Part shown: positions 34,101 through 44,168 of the stretch, one piece after another | Layout of the letters: every line of letters begins with the position of its first letter | How positions within the stretch are numbered: the stretch's first letter is position 1 | Assembly (NCBI RefSeq): GCF_022271435.1 | Contig: NZ_JAFIQY010000009.1 | Coordinates: 62,001 to 126,000, forward strand | Source: Streptomyces monomycini | GTDB taxonomy: Bacteria; Actinomycetota; Actinomycetes; Streptomycetales; Streptomycetaceae | DNA: 64,000 bases | Direction of reading: 5' to 3' | Translations under genes and position numbers: made by a program | The notes under the pieces: model-generated | Told to the model about the DNA's origin: nothing | The model's database searches: none | The model's input: the letters and a program-made list of their open reading frames with translations, nothing else

Positions 34101-34408
34101 GCGAGGTCTTCGCGGCGCCGGTGTCCTCGGAGGGCGGCCGGCACGAGGTTCCGGAGCCGGTCCGTACGCTGCTGGGCCCGGACACGCCGCGCTCGTACGT
34201 CGAGCACGAGGAGCTGACCGTCGAGGACGGCACCGAACTCGACTGGCGCTGGACGCCGGACGGCACGCTGCACGCGGCGACCCTGGAGGGCGTCGCGGCG
34301 GGGCTCGCCTGGGCCGCCGGCCAGTGGCCCCGCCGCTTCGAGGCGGCGGCGCTCCTGGAGGACCTGGACCGTGCGGAGGAGCTGGCGGAGGCCCGCTGGT
34401 TCGACTGA
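31142..34408 (+). CDS. Sacsin N-terminal / Hsp90-like (GHKL) ATPase, 1088 aa
   Basis: Residues about 40-160 hold a GHKL ATP-binding fold: N-box LAVELAQNASDA, LVASNTGAPID (G1 box-like) and VGRFGVGFSAVLAVSD (G2 box). The large remainder (160-1088) is unrecognised, with acidic patches (DELEPRDGDFTEPDDAG) and no membrane segments. Hsp90-type ATPases with a sacsin-like N terminus are chaperone-like; in bacteria the partner substrates are unknown. Start GTG 31142 follows gggagag. The gap before it holds repeat copy A, and DUF3027 precedes it. Large size and lack of neighbours make it one of the least understood genes here. Confidence 0.85.
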   Translation: MSEAAEADPFGTARLRRGVLDAWAASPARFREDANAEEDLALGGYRDRLAVELAQNASDAAGRAGVTGRLRLTLHPARGGEPAVLVASNTGAPIDATGVESLATLRASAKRETEAAVSVGRFGVGFSAVLAVSDEPALVGRTGGVRWSLAEARELASQVAAHSPGLGGELRRRDGHVPLLRLPLPAEGSAPQGYDTSVVLPLRDGAAHELTVRLLAGIDAALLLTLPGLAEVVVETPDGVREMTRRQEGAYVVIEDSERGVSRWRVVSESGALEPELLADRPVEERLRPHWAVTWAVPVDEEGAPVRPATAPVVHAPTPTEEPQGLPGLLIASFPLEPTRRHVAPGALTGYLVRRAAEAYASLLAGWQPVSAGTIDLVPGPLGKGELDNELRRQVLELLPRVRFLPSAAAPATGVELSLEAVPKSAGPDELAPGEGGGWGGARGEEDAYVLRPVDAELVEGAGADTVRVLAELFPSLLPAGLERRSELRALGVARVPLGEVVDRLAGVERSPAWWWRLYDSLAGTDPERLSGLPVPLAGSAGEDGRTARTTIGPRQVLLPLPDGDGGGAAERHATLARLGLKVAHPEAVHPLLEKLGATPAAPRAVLTTPQVRAAVAGSLDAAEDDYAFGFDGEPAGLGGEELAEAVLGLVRDAHLAPGDEPWLAALALPDEDGESAPAGELVLPGSDFERVIREGELAAVDAGFAERWGEQPLTAVGVLAGFALVRAQDVVLDPDELEPRDGDFTEPDDAGVLDAVDVWCEDILDGLPETPVPPVATELVAVRDLDLVDDDAWPQALAMLSRPPLRDALTAPVRVLLPDGTTESVRPYTAWWLRGHPVLDGRRPAGLRAAGGDPLLAGLYESADAGEVDAQVLRALGVRTTAAALLEEPGGAAELLARLADPEHEVGSAQLHALYGVLADLDPEQVTIPDELRVVVDGEVRVVDAAEAVVADAPDLMPLAAGLPLLPVRPARAAELAELFQVRRLSEVFAAPVSSEGGRHEVPEPVRTLLGPDTPRSYVEHEELTVEDGTELDWRWTPDGTLHAATLEGVAAGLAWAAGQWPRRFEAAALLEDLDRAEELAEARWFD

Positions 34409-34421
34409 GGCCGTCCCGGGG

Positions 34422-34461
34422 CGGGGCGGGCGGGCTGCGGTGACGCGGTCGGCCCGCCCCG
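34422..34461. terminator. Bidirectional hairpin
   Basis: CGGGGCGGGC (34422-34431) pairs perfectly with GCCCGCCCCG (34452-34461) around a 20-nt loop, between two convergent genes. Confidence 0.65.
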
Positions 34462-34505
34462 TTCCGCGTGTCCGGAAAAGCCAGAAAAAGCGTCGGCGGA
34501 GCCGG

Positions 34506-36899
<2,394 letters not shown>

Positions 36900-37086
36900 G
36901 CCTTCGACGTTACGGGCGGAACGGGCGATTCACCCGCTGGATACGCACAGGAAGGTGGTGGGAGTTGTTGGAGGGGCGCGCGTCAACCGTAGGGGGTCGG
37001 GATGCGTCCACTATGGGGTGAAAATGTCCGCGGGGTGGGACGGCCGTCCGCGGCGCCGGAACGATGACCCGGCGTGCGTCGGCGGT

Positions 37087-37374
37087 TCAGCGCGCGTCCG
37101 CCGCCGCCCGCTCGGAGTCCGGGCCCGCTGCGGCCGCCGCGCGCTTGATGGCGGCGTCGCGCTTGCGGACGTACCAGATGCCGAGGATGCCGAGGCTGCC
37201 GCCGGCCAGGCAGGTCCACACCCACCAGGTGCGGTCGTGGTCGGCGAACCAGCCGTAGAAGGGGAGCTGGGCCAGGAAGAGCACGAACCAGATGACGGTG
37301 CCGCCGGTGATCGTGCCGACGACGGGGCCCTCAAGAGGCTCCGGGGCCTCGCGCAGTTCGGACTTCTTCCACAT
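37087..37374 (-). CDS. DUF2530 membrane protein
   Basis: 95 aa. It has two hydrophobic segments (TVIWFVLFLAQLPFYGWF and WVWTCLAGGSLGILGIWYV) with the DUF2530 signature EGPVVGTITGGT before the first. The tail is charged and Ala-rich (KRAAAAAGPDSERAAADAR). Function unknown. It diverges from the NCS2 permease. Confidence 0.87.
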   Translation of the reverse strand: MWKKSELREAPEPLEGPVVGTITGGTVIWFVLFLAQLPFYGWFADHDRTWWVWTCLAGGSLGILGIWYVRKRDAAIKRAAAAAGPDSERAAADAR

Positions 37375-37571
37375 GGGGCCAGCTTACGGGCAGCCACCGA
37401 CAGAGCCGGTGCAAGGCCGGTGCAAGGCCGGTCACGGCAGGACGGCCGGCGGGTGGCGCACCGGTCCGGTCGGCGGGAGGTGTCCGGCCTTGTCCCACCG
37501 GGGTCTACGCGCGGAGATAGCGATCACCGGCTTGTTTATTCATACTGAACCTATCCGGTTCTGACTGGTGT

Positions 37572-37584
37572 GATTCGTTGAATC
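37572..37584. promoter_or_regulatory. 13-bp palindrome upstream of the purine permease
   Basis: GATTC-GTT-GAATC, perfect. It lies in an unusually AT-rich 80-bp stretch (37530-37610) that also contains two copies of ccggcttgtt. The 295-bp gap 37375-37669 otherwise holds a short gccggtgcaag tandem repeat. Binding protein unknown; no regulator gene adjacent. Confidence 0.4.
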
Positions 37585-37669
37585 CTCCAATCTGATCCGG
37601 CTTGTTCGTGTTCTGGGCCCGATCCGGGGCCCCCACGCCCTCCCAGGCCCGTACGACTGAGGTCCGCGC

Positions 37670-39139
37670 ATGTCCCCCTCGGCCACCACGCCGGTCGACG
37701 CCGTCCAGAGCCCGGCCCCGCAGCAGCCCAAGAACGGTCTCGACCGGTTCTTCAAGATCTCCCAGCGGGGGTCCACGGTCTCCCGTGAGCTGCGCGGCGG
37801 TCTCGCCACCTTCTTCGCCATGGCGTACATCGTCGTGCTGAACCCGATCATCCTCGGCGCCGGCCAGGACAAGTTCGGGCACCAGCTGGACAACGGCCAG
37901 CTGGTCACCGCCACCGCGCTGATGGCCGGCCTGTCCACGCTCCTGATGGGCGTCATCGGCAACGTCCCGATCGCCGTCGCCGCCGGCCTCGGTATCAACG
38001 CCGTCGTCTCGCTCCAGCTCGCTCCCAGGATGAGCTGGCCGGACGCGATGGGCATGGTCGTGCTCGCCGGTCTGGTGCTGATGATCCTGGTCGCCTCCGG
38101 CCTGCGGCAACGCGTCATGGACGCGATCCCGAACGGGCTGCGGCGCGCCATCGCGATCGGCATCGGCCTGTTCATCTCGCTGGTCGGCCTGGTCGACGCG
38201 GGCTTCGTCAGCCGTAACCCGGACGCCGCGCACACCACCGTGCCGCTGGCACTGGGCCAGGGCGGTCAGCTCCAGGGCTGGCCGGTGCTGGTCTTCGTGG
38301 TCGGCCTGGCGCTGATGTTCCTGCTGACCGTGCGGAAGACCAAGGGCGCGATCCTGATCGGCATGGTCGTGATGGCGGTCGTCGCGATCATCATCAACGC
38401 GGTCGCGGAGATCCCGGACGCGAGCTGGGGCCTGGCGGTCCCGAACGTGCCGGACGGCATCGTCGGCACGCCGGACTTCGGCCTGGTCGGGCAGATCAGC
38501 CTGTTCGGCGGCTTCAAGGAGGTCGGCCTGCTGACCGGGTGCCTCTTCGTCTTCACCGTGCTGCTGTCCGGTTTCTTCGACGCGATGGGCACGATCATCG
38601 GCGTCGGCGAGGAGGCCGGACTGACCGACAAGGACGGCAACCTGCCCGGCATGGGCCGCATCCTGATGGTGGACGGCATCGCGGTCGCCGCGGGCGGCGT
38701 CGGTTCGGCGTCCGCCAACACCTGCTTCGTGGAGTCCACGGCGGGCGTCGGCGAGGGGGCCCGTACGGGGCTGGCGAACGTGGTGACCGGCGGGCTCTTC
38801 CTGCTGGCGCTGGTCTTCACGCCGCTGGCGACGGTCGTCCCGTCGCAGGCTGCGACGCCCGCGCTGCTGGTCGTCGGCTTCCTGATCATGTCGGCCAACG
38901 TCCGGGACATCGACTGGAGCGACTTCACGATCGCCGTTCCGGCGTTCCTGACGATCGTCTCGATGCCGTTCACGTACAGCATCACCAACGGCATCGGCAT
39001 GGGCGTGCTGGCCTTCATCCTGCTGCGGACGGCGACCGGCCGCTTCAAGGAGATCCCGTGGCTGCTGAACGCCGTGGGGGCGGCCTTCCTCGTCTATTTC
39101 CTGCTCAACCCGATCGAGCAGGTGCTGGGCGCCCACTAG
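37670..39139 (+). CDS. NCS2 (AzgA-type) purine permease
   Basis: 489 aa, about 13 membrane segments. It carries RELRGGLATFFAMAYIVVLN in TM1, GLGINAVVS, FFDAMGTIIGVGE and SASANTCFVESTAGV, the pattern of AzgA-like guanine/hypoxanthine/adenine proton symporters. It imports a nucleobase. Start ATG 37670 has weak ribosome signal (ctgaggtccgcgc). Regulated probably from the AT-rich region upstream. It ends 24 bp before the convergent RHH gene. Confidence 0.9.
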   Translation: MSPSATTPVDAVQSPAPQQPKNGLDRFFKISQRGSTVSRELRGGLATFFAMAYIVVLNPIILGAGQDKFGHQLDNGQLVTATALMAGLSTLLMGVIGNVPIAVAAGLGINAVVSLQLAPRMSWPDAMGMVVLAGLVLMILVASGLRQRVMDAIPNGLRRAIAIGIGLFISLVGLVDAGFVSRNPDAAHTTVPLALGQGGQLQGWPVLVFVVGLALMFLLTVRKTKGAILIGMVVMAVVAIIINAVAEIPDASWGLAVPNVPDGIVGTPDFGLVGQISLFGGFKEVGLLTGCLFVFTVLLSGFFDAMGTIIGVGEEAGLTDKDGNLPGMGRILMVDGIAVAAGGVGSASANTCFVESTAGVGEGARTGLANVVTGGLFLLALVFTPLATVVPSQAATPALLVVGFLIMSANVRDIDWSDFTIAVPAFLTIVSMPFTYSITNGIGMGVLAFILLRTATGRFKEIPWLLNAVGAAFLVYFLLNPIEQVLGAH

Positions 39140-39163
39140 CGGGCGCCCCGCCGGCGGCGCGGT

Positions 39164-39352
39164 TCACAGCGGCGGTGCCGCGTAGAACCGCTCCGTCCGG
39201 TCCACCGACATCTTGAAACGTTCGTCGAAGTCTTCACGGATGAGCGTCCGGGTCACATAGTCCTGGACGCTCATTCCGCGTTTCGAGGCGTGCTGCCGAA
39301 GGCGCTCCAGCAGTTCCCCGTCCATACGCAGGCTGAGCACTCCCGATCCCAT
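39164..39352 (-). CDS. Ribbon-helix-helix (CopG-like) protein, orphan
   Basis: 62 aa. GVLSLRMDGELLERLRQHAS forms the strand and helix of a ribbon-helix-helix domain, then RGMSVQDYVTRTLIRED. Such proteins act as DNA-binding antitoxins or repressors. No toxin gene lies on either side: the neighbours are an NCS2 permease and a MarR gene. ggagag precedes ATG 39352. It is either a solitary transcription factor or the remnant of a toxin-antitoxin pair. Confidence 0.82.
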   Translation of the reverse strand: MGSGVLSLRMDGELLERLRQHASKRGMSVQDYVTRTLIREDFDERFKMSVDRTERFYAAPPL

Positions 39353-39449
39353 ACCGCCACGGTCCTCTCACGCCCTGGTCAGGCGGGTCACTTTCCGCTG
39401 CGTCCTCACTCGGAAGGGTGAGGCGGATGGTCACAGGTGTACGGGCTTT

Positions 39450-39478
39450 CATTAGAGAGGGTAATGAGTTATGCTAAC
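39450..39478. promoter_or_regulatory. MarR operator-like palindromes overlapping a -10 element
   Basis: CATTA-N7-TAATG (39450-39466) and GTTA-TGC-TAAC (39468-39478). TATGCT (39470-39475) lies inside the second. An ATG at 39483 follows 7 nt later with no ribosome site, as in a leaderless start. Repression by the MarR product itself is inferred. Confidence 0.55.
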
Positions 39479-39482
39479 GAAC

Positions 39483-39932
39483 ATGCCGGAACTGTCCCTG
39501 GGCGACGACGCTGCCGCCGACGCCGACGCCGTGAACGCGCTGCGGTCCGCCGTGATGCGGCTGTCCCGCCGACTCAAGCACCAGCGGGTCGACGAGTCGC
39601 TCAGCCCCACCGAGATGTCGGTGCTCGGCACCCTTGCCCGGTGCGGTCACGCCACCCCCGGCGAGCTGGCGCGCAAGGAGCATGTCCAGCCGCCGTCGAT
39701 GACCCGCATCGTCGCGATGCTGGAGGCCAAGGGCCTGGTCCGGCTCGAACCGCACCCGGACGACCGCCGTCAGAAGGTCGTCACCCAGACCGAACAGGCC
39801 GAGGCGATGCTCGAAGAGAGCCGCCGCAAACGCAACGCGTGGCTGAGTGAGCTGGCCTCCGGGCTGGACGAGGACGAGTGGGCCGCACTGCGGACCGCCG
39901 CACCCGTGCTGGAGAAGCTCGCCCAGCTGTAG
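39483..39932 (+). CDS. MarR-family regulator
   Basis: 149 aa. The winged helix spans about 40-110: LSPTEMSVLGTLARCG, PGELARKEHVQPPSMTRIVAMLEAKGL (recognition helix), RLEPHPDDRRQKVV (wing). It regulates drug or stress exporters by ligand-induced release. Start ATG 39483 is preferred (leaderless); an in-frame ATG at 39471 would overlap the operator. It is followed after 29 bp by an MFS gene, so the two probably form an operon. Confidence 0.9.
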   Translation: MPELSLGDDAAADADAVNALRSAVMRLSRRLKHQRVDESLSPTEMSVLGTLARCGHATPGELARKEHVQPPSMTRIVAMLEAKGLVRLEPHPDDRRQKVVTQTEQAEAMLEESRRKRNAWLSELASGLDEDEWAALRTAAPVLEKLAQL

Positions 39933-39961
39933 AGACCGAGCGCCGAGGAGGCGAACCCACT

Positions 39962-41368
39962 TTGAGTACGGGATCCGGAGCAGACTCCGCCCCCGCACCG
40001 ATACCCGACGACTCCACCGTCACCGACGCCGCGACCGCGCCCCCCACAGGTACCAAGGGCACCGCCGCCGAATCGCGCGGGGGGATGTTCCGTTCGCTGC
40101 GCGTCCGAAACTACCGACTGTTCGCCACCGGCCAGGTCGTCTCCAACACCGGCACCTGGATGCAGCGCATCGCCCAGGACTGGCTGGTCGTCAGCATCAC
40201 CGGCTCGTCCGCCGCCGTCGGCATCACCACCGCCCTCCAGTTCCTGCCCATGCTGCTCTTCGGGCTGTACGGGGGCGTGATCGCCGACCGGGTCTCCAAG
40301 CGCAAGCTGCTGCTGGTCACCCAGGCGTCGATGGGCCTGACCGGCCTGGTGCTGGCCGTACTGACCCTCAGCGGGAACGTCGCGGTCTGGCACGTCTACC
40401 TGATGGCCTTCGTGCTCGGCCTGATCACTGTCGTCGACAACCCGGCGCGGCAGGCGTTCGTGGCCGAGATGGTCGGCCCGGACGACCTGCGCAACGCCGT
40501 CAGCCTGAACTCCGCCAACTTCCAGTCCGCCCGGCTCATCGGCCCCGCCGTGGCCGGTGCGCTGATCACCTCCCTCGGCAGCGGCTGGGCCTTCCTCCTG
40601 AACGGCCTGTCCTTCCTCGCGCCGCTCGCCGGACTGCTGCTGATGCGCAGCGGTGAGCTGCACACGGTCGACCGCGCGCCACGCGGCAAGGGCCAGCTGC
40701 GGGAAGGCGTGCGCTATGTCGCGGGCCGCCCCGAGCTGATCTGGCCGATCGTCCTGATCGGTTTCATCGGCACCTTCGGCTTCAACTTCCCGATCTGGCT
40801 GACCGCCTTCGCCGACAAGATCTTCCACGGCGGCGCCGGCATGTACGCCTGGTTCAACGGCCTGATGGCGGTCGGCTCGCTGGCGGGCGCCCTGCTCGCG
40901 GCCCGGCGCAGCACCTCGCGGCTGCGGCTGCTGGTGGGCGCGGCGCTGCTGTTCGGCGTCCTGGAGATGGCCGCGGCCCTCTCACCGACCGCCTGGGTCT
41001 TCGGGGCGCTGCTGATCGTCGTCGGCGTCGTCGGCCTGACGATCAACGTCACGGCCAACTCCAGCGTGCAGATGGCGACCGATCCGCTGATGCGCGGGCG
41101 GGTGATGAGCCTGTTCATGATGGTCTTCATGGGCGGTACGCCGCTGGGCGCGCCCCTGGTCGGCTGGGTCACCGACGCGTACGGCGCCCGGATCGGCTTC
41201 CTCGCGGGCGGCCTGGTCTCCGCCCTGGCGGCGGCCGGCGTGGGCCTGGTGCTGACCCGTGCGGGCGGCCTGCGGGTCCGGATCGACCTGCGGCGCGGCC
41301 ACCAGCACGTACGGTTCGTACCGCGCGAGCGGGACGGCGAACCGGAGCGGCTGGCCGCGGCGGCCTGA
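39962..41368 (+). CDS. MFS exporter (EntS-like)
   Basis: 468 aa, 12 membrane segments, with FRSLRVRNYRLFATGQVVSNTGTWMQ at TM1 and AVSLNSANFQSARLIGPAVAG, as in MFS_3/enterobactin exporter-like transporters. The start is TTG 39962: it follows gaggaggcg at a suitable distance, and no ATG or GTG lies closer. The N-terminal 40 residues are Ala/Ser/Pro-rich. It probably exports a hydrophobic compound; regulation by the MarR gene just upstream is inferred. Confidence 0.87.
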   Translation: MSTGSGADSAPAPIPDDSTVTDAATAPPTGTKGTAAESRGGMFRSLRVRNYRLFATGQVVSNTGTWMQRIAQDWLVVSITGSSAAVGITTALQFLPMLLFGLYGGVIADRVSKRKLLLVTQASMGLTGLVLAVLTLSGNVAVWHVYLMAFVLGLITVVDNPARQAFVAEMVGPDDLRNAVSLNSANFQSARLIGPAVAGALITSLGSGWAFLLNGLSFLAPLAGLLLMRSGELHTVDRAPRGKGQLREGVRYVAGRPELIWPIVLIGFIGTFGFNFPIWLTAFADKIFHGGAGMYAWFNGLMAVGSLAGALLAARRSTSRLRLLVGAALLFGVLEMAAALSPTAWVFGALLIVVGVVGLTINVTANSSVQMATDPLMRGRVMSLFMMVFMGGTPLGAPLVGWVTDAYGARIGFLAGGLVSALAAAGVGLVLTRAGGLRVRIDLRRGHQHVRFVPRERDGEPERLAAAA

Positions 41369-41453
41369 GGCAGGCGTACGGCGGCCGGGGCCGGGAACGC
41401 GGGCGCACCGCGGTCCCGGCCCCGCCGCCCGCCCCGTGCGCGACACTGACCGC

Positions 41454-42062
41454 ATGAGACTCTTCGCCGCCGTACTGCCGCCCGAGGCCGCCGTCGACGA
41501 ACTCGACGTCCGGGTACGCCGGTTGCGTACCCTCCCGGACGCGGACCGGCTGCGCTGGACCGGGCGGTCCGGCTGGCACTTCACCCTCGCCTTCTACGGC
41601 GAGGTGCCCGACACCACCCTGCCCGACCTGCACGAACGGCTGGCCCGGGCCGCGCGGCGGTACGAGCCCTTCCCGCTCGGCCTCAAGGGCGGCGGGCGCT
41701 TCGCGGACCGGGTGGTGTGGGCCGGGGCGGACGGCGGCCTGCCCGCCCTGCGCAAGCTGGCGGACTCGGCCACGGCAGCGGCCCGCCGGGCCGGGCTGGA
41801 GATGTCCGGCCACCGCGCGTACACCCCGCACCTGACCGTCGCGCGCAATCGCGCGGAAGCCCTCGACCTCGAACCGTTCGTCGACGGCCTGGCGGACTTC
41901 GAGGGCAGCGCGTGGACGGTACGGGAACTGGCGCTCGTCCGCAGCCGCCTGCCGGTCTCCGGGGTGGCGGGCGAGCAGCCCCGGTACGAGACGGTGGCGG
42001 CCTGGCCGCTGGGTAGGCGAGCGGGCCGGTTACGCTCGAAGGGTGGACCCCAAAACCCGTAA
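41454..42062 (+). CDS. thpR: RNA 2',3'-cyclic phosphodiesterase
   Basis: 202 aa of the 2H phosphoesterase family. The two HxT motifs are HFTL (about residue 42) and HLTV (about residue 128). It hydrolyses 2',3'-cyclic phosphates on RNA ends. An in-frame TTA leucine codon lies near the end (about 42030); TTA is read by the rare bldA tRNA in Streptomyces, so expression may be developmental. The last 20 nt overlap a 28-codon ORF. ATG 41454 has a weak site, and the frame stays open upstream. Confidence 0.87.
   Translation: MRLFAAVLPPEAAVDELDVRVRRLRTLPDADRLRWTGRSGWHFTLAFYGEVPDTTLPDLHERLARAARRYEPFPLGLKGGGRFADRVVWAGADGGLPALRKLADSATAAARRAGLEMSGHRAYTPHLTVARNRAEALDLEPFVDGLADFEGSAWTVRELALVRSRLPVSGVAGEQPRYETVAAWPLGRRAGRLRSKGGPQNP
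42031..42045 (+). promoter_or_regulatory. -10-like hexamer before the 28-codon ORF
   Basis: TACGCT (42031-42036), 6 nt, then the GTG at 42043. The same hexamer and spacing precede serC. It lies inside thpR. No convincing -35 was seen. Confidence 0.4.
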
Positions 42063-42129
42063 CCGGATCATGTCCGGCCTGTTCGCCGTGCTGCTCGTCG
42101 TCGTGATCGTGGCGGCCGCCCTGCGCTGA
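42043..42129 (+). CDS. 28-aa single-helix membrane peptide overlapping thpR
   Basis: GTG-started ORF encoding VDPKTRNRIMSGLFAVLL followed by VVVIVAAALR, one hydrophobic helix after a basic start. It begins 20 nt before the thpR stop, in another frame. I recall similar tiny ORFs in streptomycetes. The leader-free promoter geometry supports it; expression needs proof. Confidence 0.5.
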   Translation: MDPKTRNRIMSGLFAVLLVVVIVAAALR

Positions 42130-42216
42130 CCCGCCGGACGGCCCCGACGACACCCTTCGCGGACTCGTCCCACCAGGCGAATCACCCGGCAGGCCGCCCC
42201 GTGGAGCACCACCGGC

Positions 42217-43215
42217 TCACCAGGCGAACGCCTCCGGCGACGCCCCGGTGCCGGGGAAGATCTCGTCCAGCGAGTCCAGCAGCTCGGCCGAGAGCTCCAG
42301 CTCCACGGCGCGCAGCGCGCTGTCGAGCTGTTCGGTGGTCCGCGGCCCGACGATGGGCCCCGTCACACCGGGCCGGGTGAGCAGCCAGGCCAGCGCGACC
42401 TCGCCGGGGTGCAGTCCGTGCTTGTCGAGCAGGGCCTCGTAGGACTCGATCTGCGCGCGGACCGCGGAGTTCGCCAGTGCCCCGGCCGAGCGGCCCCCGT
42501 TCGTACGGGCGCCGCCGCCCTCGCGTTCCTTGCGCACGGCGCCGCCGAGCAGGCCGCCGTGCAGCGGCGACCACGGGATGACGCCGAGGCCGTAGGACTG
42601 CGCGGCCGGGATCACCTCCATCTCGGCGCGGCGCTCGGCGAGGTTGTACAGGCACTGCTCGCTGACCAGGCCGAGCGAGCCACGGCGCGCGGCGGTCTCG
42701 TTGGCCTGCGCGATGTGCCAGCCCGCGTGGTTGGAGGACCCGGCGTACAGGATCTTGCCCTGCTGCACCAGGACGTCGACGGCCTGCCATATCTCGTCCC
42801 ACGGCGTGTGCCGGTCCACGTGGTGGAACTGGTACAGGTCGATGTAGTCGGTGTTCAGCCGCTTGAGGCTGGCGTCCACCGCCCGCCGGATGTTCAGCGC
42901 GGAGAGGCGGTCGTGGTTGGGCCAGACCCGCTCGCCGTCGCCGCCCATGTTGCCGTAGACCTTGGTGGCGAGCACGGTCTTGTCGCGGCGGCCGCCGCCC
43001 TGGGCGAACCAGGAGCCGACGATCTCCTCGGTGCGGCCCTTGCTGTCGCCCCATCCGTAGACGTTGGCGGTGTCGAGGAAGTTGACGCCCGCGGCGAGCG
43101 CGGCGTCCATGATGGCGTGGCTGTCGGCTTCGTCCGTCTGGGGGCCGAAGTTCATGGTGCCGAGGACGAGTCGGCTGACCTTGAGTCCGGTGCGTCCGAG
43201 CTGCGTGTACTCCAT
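42217..43215 (-). CDS. Aldo/keto reductase
   Basis: 332 aa TIM-barrel. Start GRTGLKVSRLVLGTMNFG, catalytic Asp/Tyr in FLDTANVYGWGDSKG, Lys in VLATKVYG, His in YQFHHVD, and a C-terminal NADPH-binding GPIVGPRTTEQL. It reduces aldehydes or ketones with NADPH; related to the YghZ/Tas group. Substrate unknown. ATG 43215 has no strong ribosome site. It is alone on the minus strand, with the SGNH gene upstream. Confidence 0.92.
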   Translation of the reverse strand: MEYTQLGRTGLKVSRLVLGTMNFGPQTDEADSHAIMDAALAAGVNFLDTANVYGWGDSKGRTEEIVGSWFAQGGGRRDKTVLATKVYGNMGGDGERVWPNHDRLSALNIRRAVDASLKRLNTDYIDLYQFHHVDRHTPWDEIWQAVDVLVQQGKILYAGSSNHAGWHIAQANETAARRGSLGLVSEQCLYNLAERRAEMEVIPAAQSYGLGVIPWSPLHGGLLGGAVRKEREGGGARTNGGRSAGALANSAVRAQIESYEALLDKHGLHPGEVALAWLLTRPGVTGPIVGPRTTEQLDSALRAVELELSAELLDSLDEIFPGTGASPEAFAW

Positions 43216-43277
43216 GGGGCCCTAGCCAACGCCTTGGAGTGCGCTCGAATCAAGGAGTGTGCCGCACCCCGTGGCCC

Positions 43278-43967
43278 TCAGTTCCCTGCCGCCGCGTACG
43301 GGGCGCCCACGTCCCACGCCTGGTGCAGGGCGTCGGCGAAGGCCGCCGCGAGCAGGTGCTCGCCCGAGGCGGAGGGGTGCGTGCCGTCGTAGGTGTCCCG
43401 GTCCAGGTCGTATCCGTCCGGGTGGGAGGCCAGCAGCAGCGGTGAGGCAGGGGTGGACAGGTCCGCGACGGCCTTGGCCAGCAGCTCGTTGAAGCGCTCG
43501 CACTCGGTGGCGAAGGGGGTGTCGGACAGGGCGCGGGTGTTCGGGATGACGGGCAGCAGCACGGCCCGTACGCCCGCGTGGGCGGCCCGCGCCTCCGCGA
43601 CGAAGCGGTGCACGTTCGCGGCGGTCTGCTCCGCGTCCGTGTAGAAGCCGAGGTCTATCAGCCCGAGCGAGACCAGCAGCGTGTCGGCCTTGTGCTTGCG
43701 CACCGCGTCGCCGATCAGCGGCGCCATGTGGCACCAGCCCTCGCCCCAGCCGGCGAGGTGGCGCCGGGCGCGCTCGGGGAAGTCCGGGTCGCGGTAGGCG
43801 TGCGAGACCGCCGCGTCGGCGGACACGTCGTACAGCTCGGTACGCGGTCCGACGATGCGGTAGGGGCCGCCGAAGGTCCGGTTGAGGTGCTGCCACATCC
43901 GGTAGCGCCAGGTGAAGTCGCCGGCGCTGCCGATCGTCATCGAGTCACCGACGAACATCACACGCAT
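43278..43967 (-). CDS. SGNH/GDSL hydrolase
   Basis: 229 aa. Block I VMFVGDSMTIGSAGDF (nucleophile Ser in GDSM), LLVSLGLIDLGFY (block III position; G/N variant), and a C-terminal DGTHPSASGEHLLA (Asp-x-x-His). No signal peptide. It is likely an esterase or lipase-like enzyme acting on small esters. Start ATG 43967. Confidence 0.87.
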   Translation of the reverse strand: MRVMFVGDSMTIGSAGDFTWRYRMWQHLNRTFGGPYRIVGPRTELYDVSADAAVSHAYRDPDFPERARRHLAGWGEGWCHMAPLIGDAVRKHKADTLLVSLGLIDLGFYTDAEQTAANVHRFVAEARAAHAGVRAVLLPVIPNTRALSDTPFATECERFNELLAKAVADLSTPASPLLLASHPDGYDLDRDTYDGTHPSASGEHLLAAAFADALHQAWDVGAPYAAAGN

Positions 43968-44168
43968 ACGACCTCCCGGCCGCCCGGCCCGGGCGCGCCG
44001 GAGTGCGCTGTCGGGGTGGTCATGCGGAGATCATAAGGAGCCGGGCGCTCCGGGTGGCGGGCGGGGCGAGCCGCGTCCGGTGCCCGGACGGGCGGGTACC
44101 GGACGGGTACGGCCCCCGGGACGGGGCCGGACGGCACCGCCGGGCCGCCGAAGTGGGAGGCTGTGCCC

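Noticed and set aside
37530..37610. Purine riboswitch before the NCS2 permease
   Set aside because: The region is AT-rich but lacks the conserved three-way junction sequence; only a short palindrome was kept.
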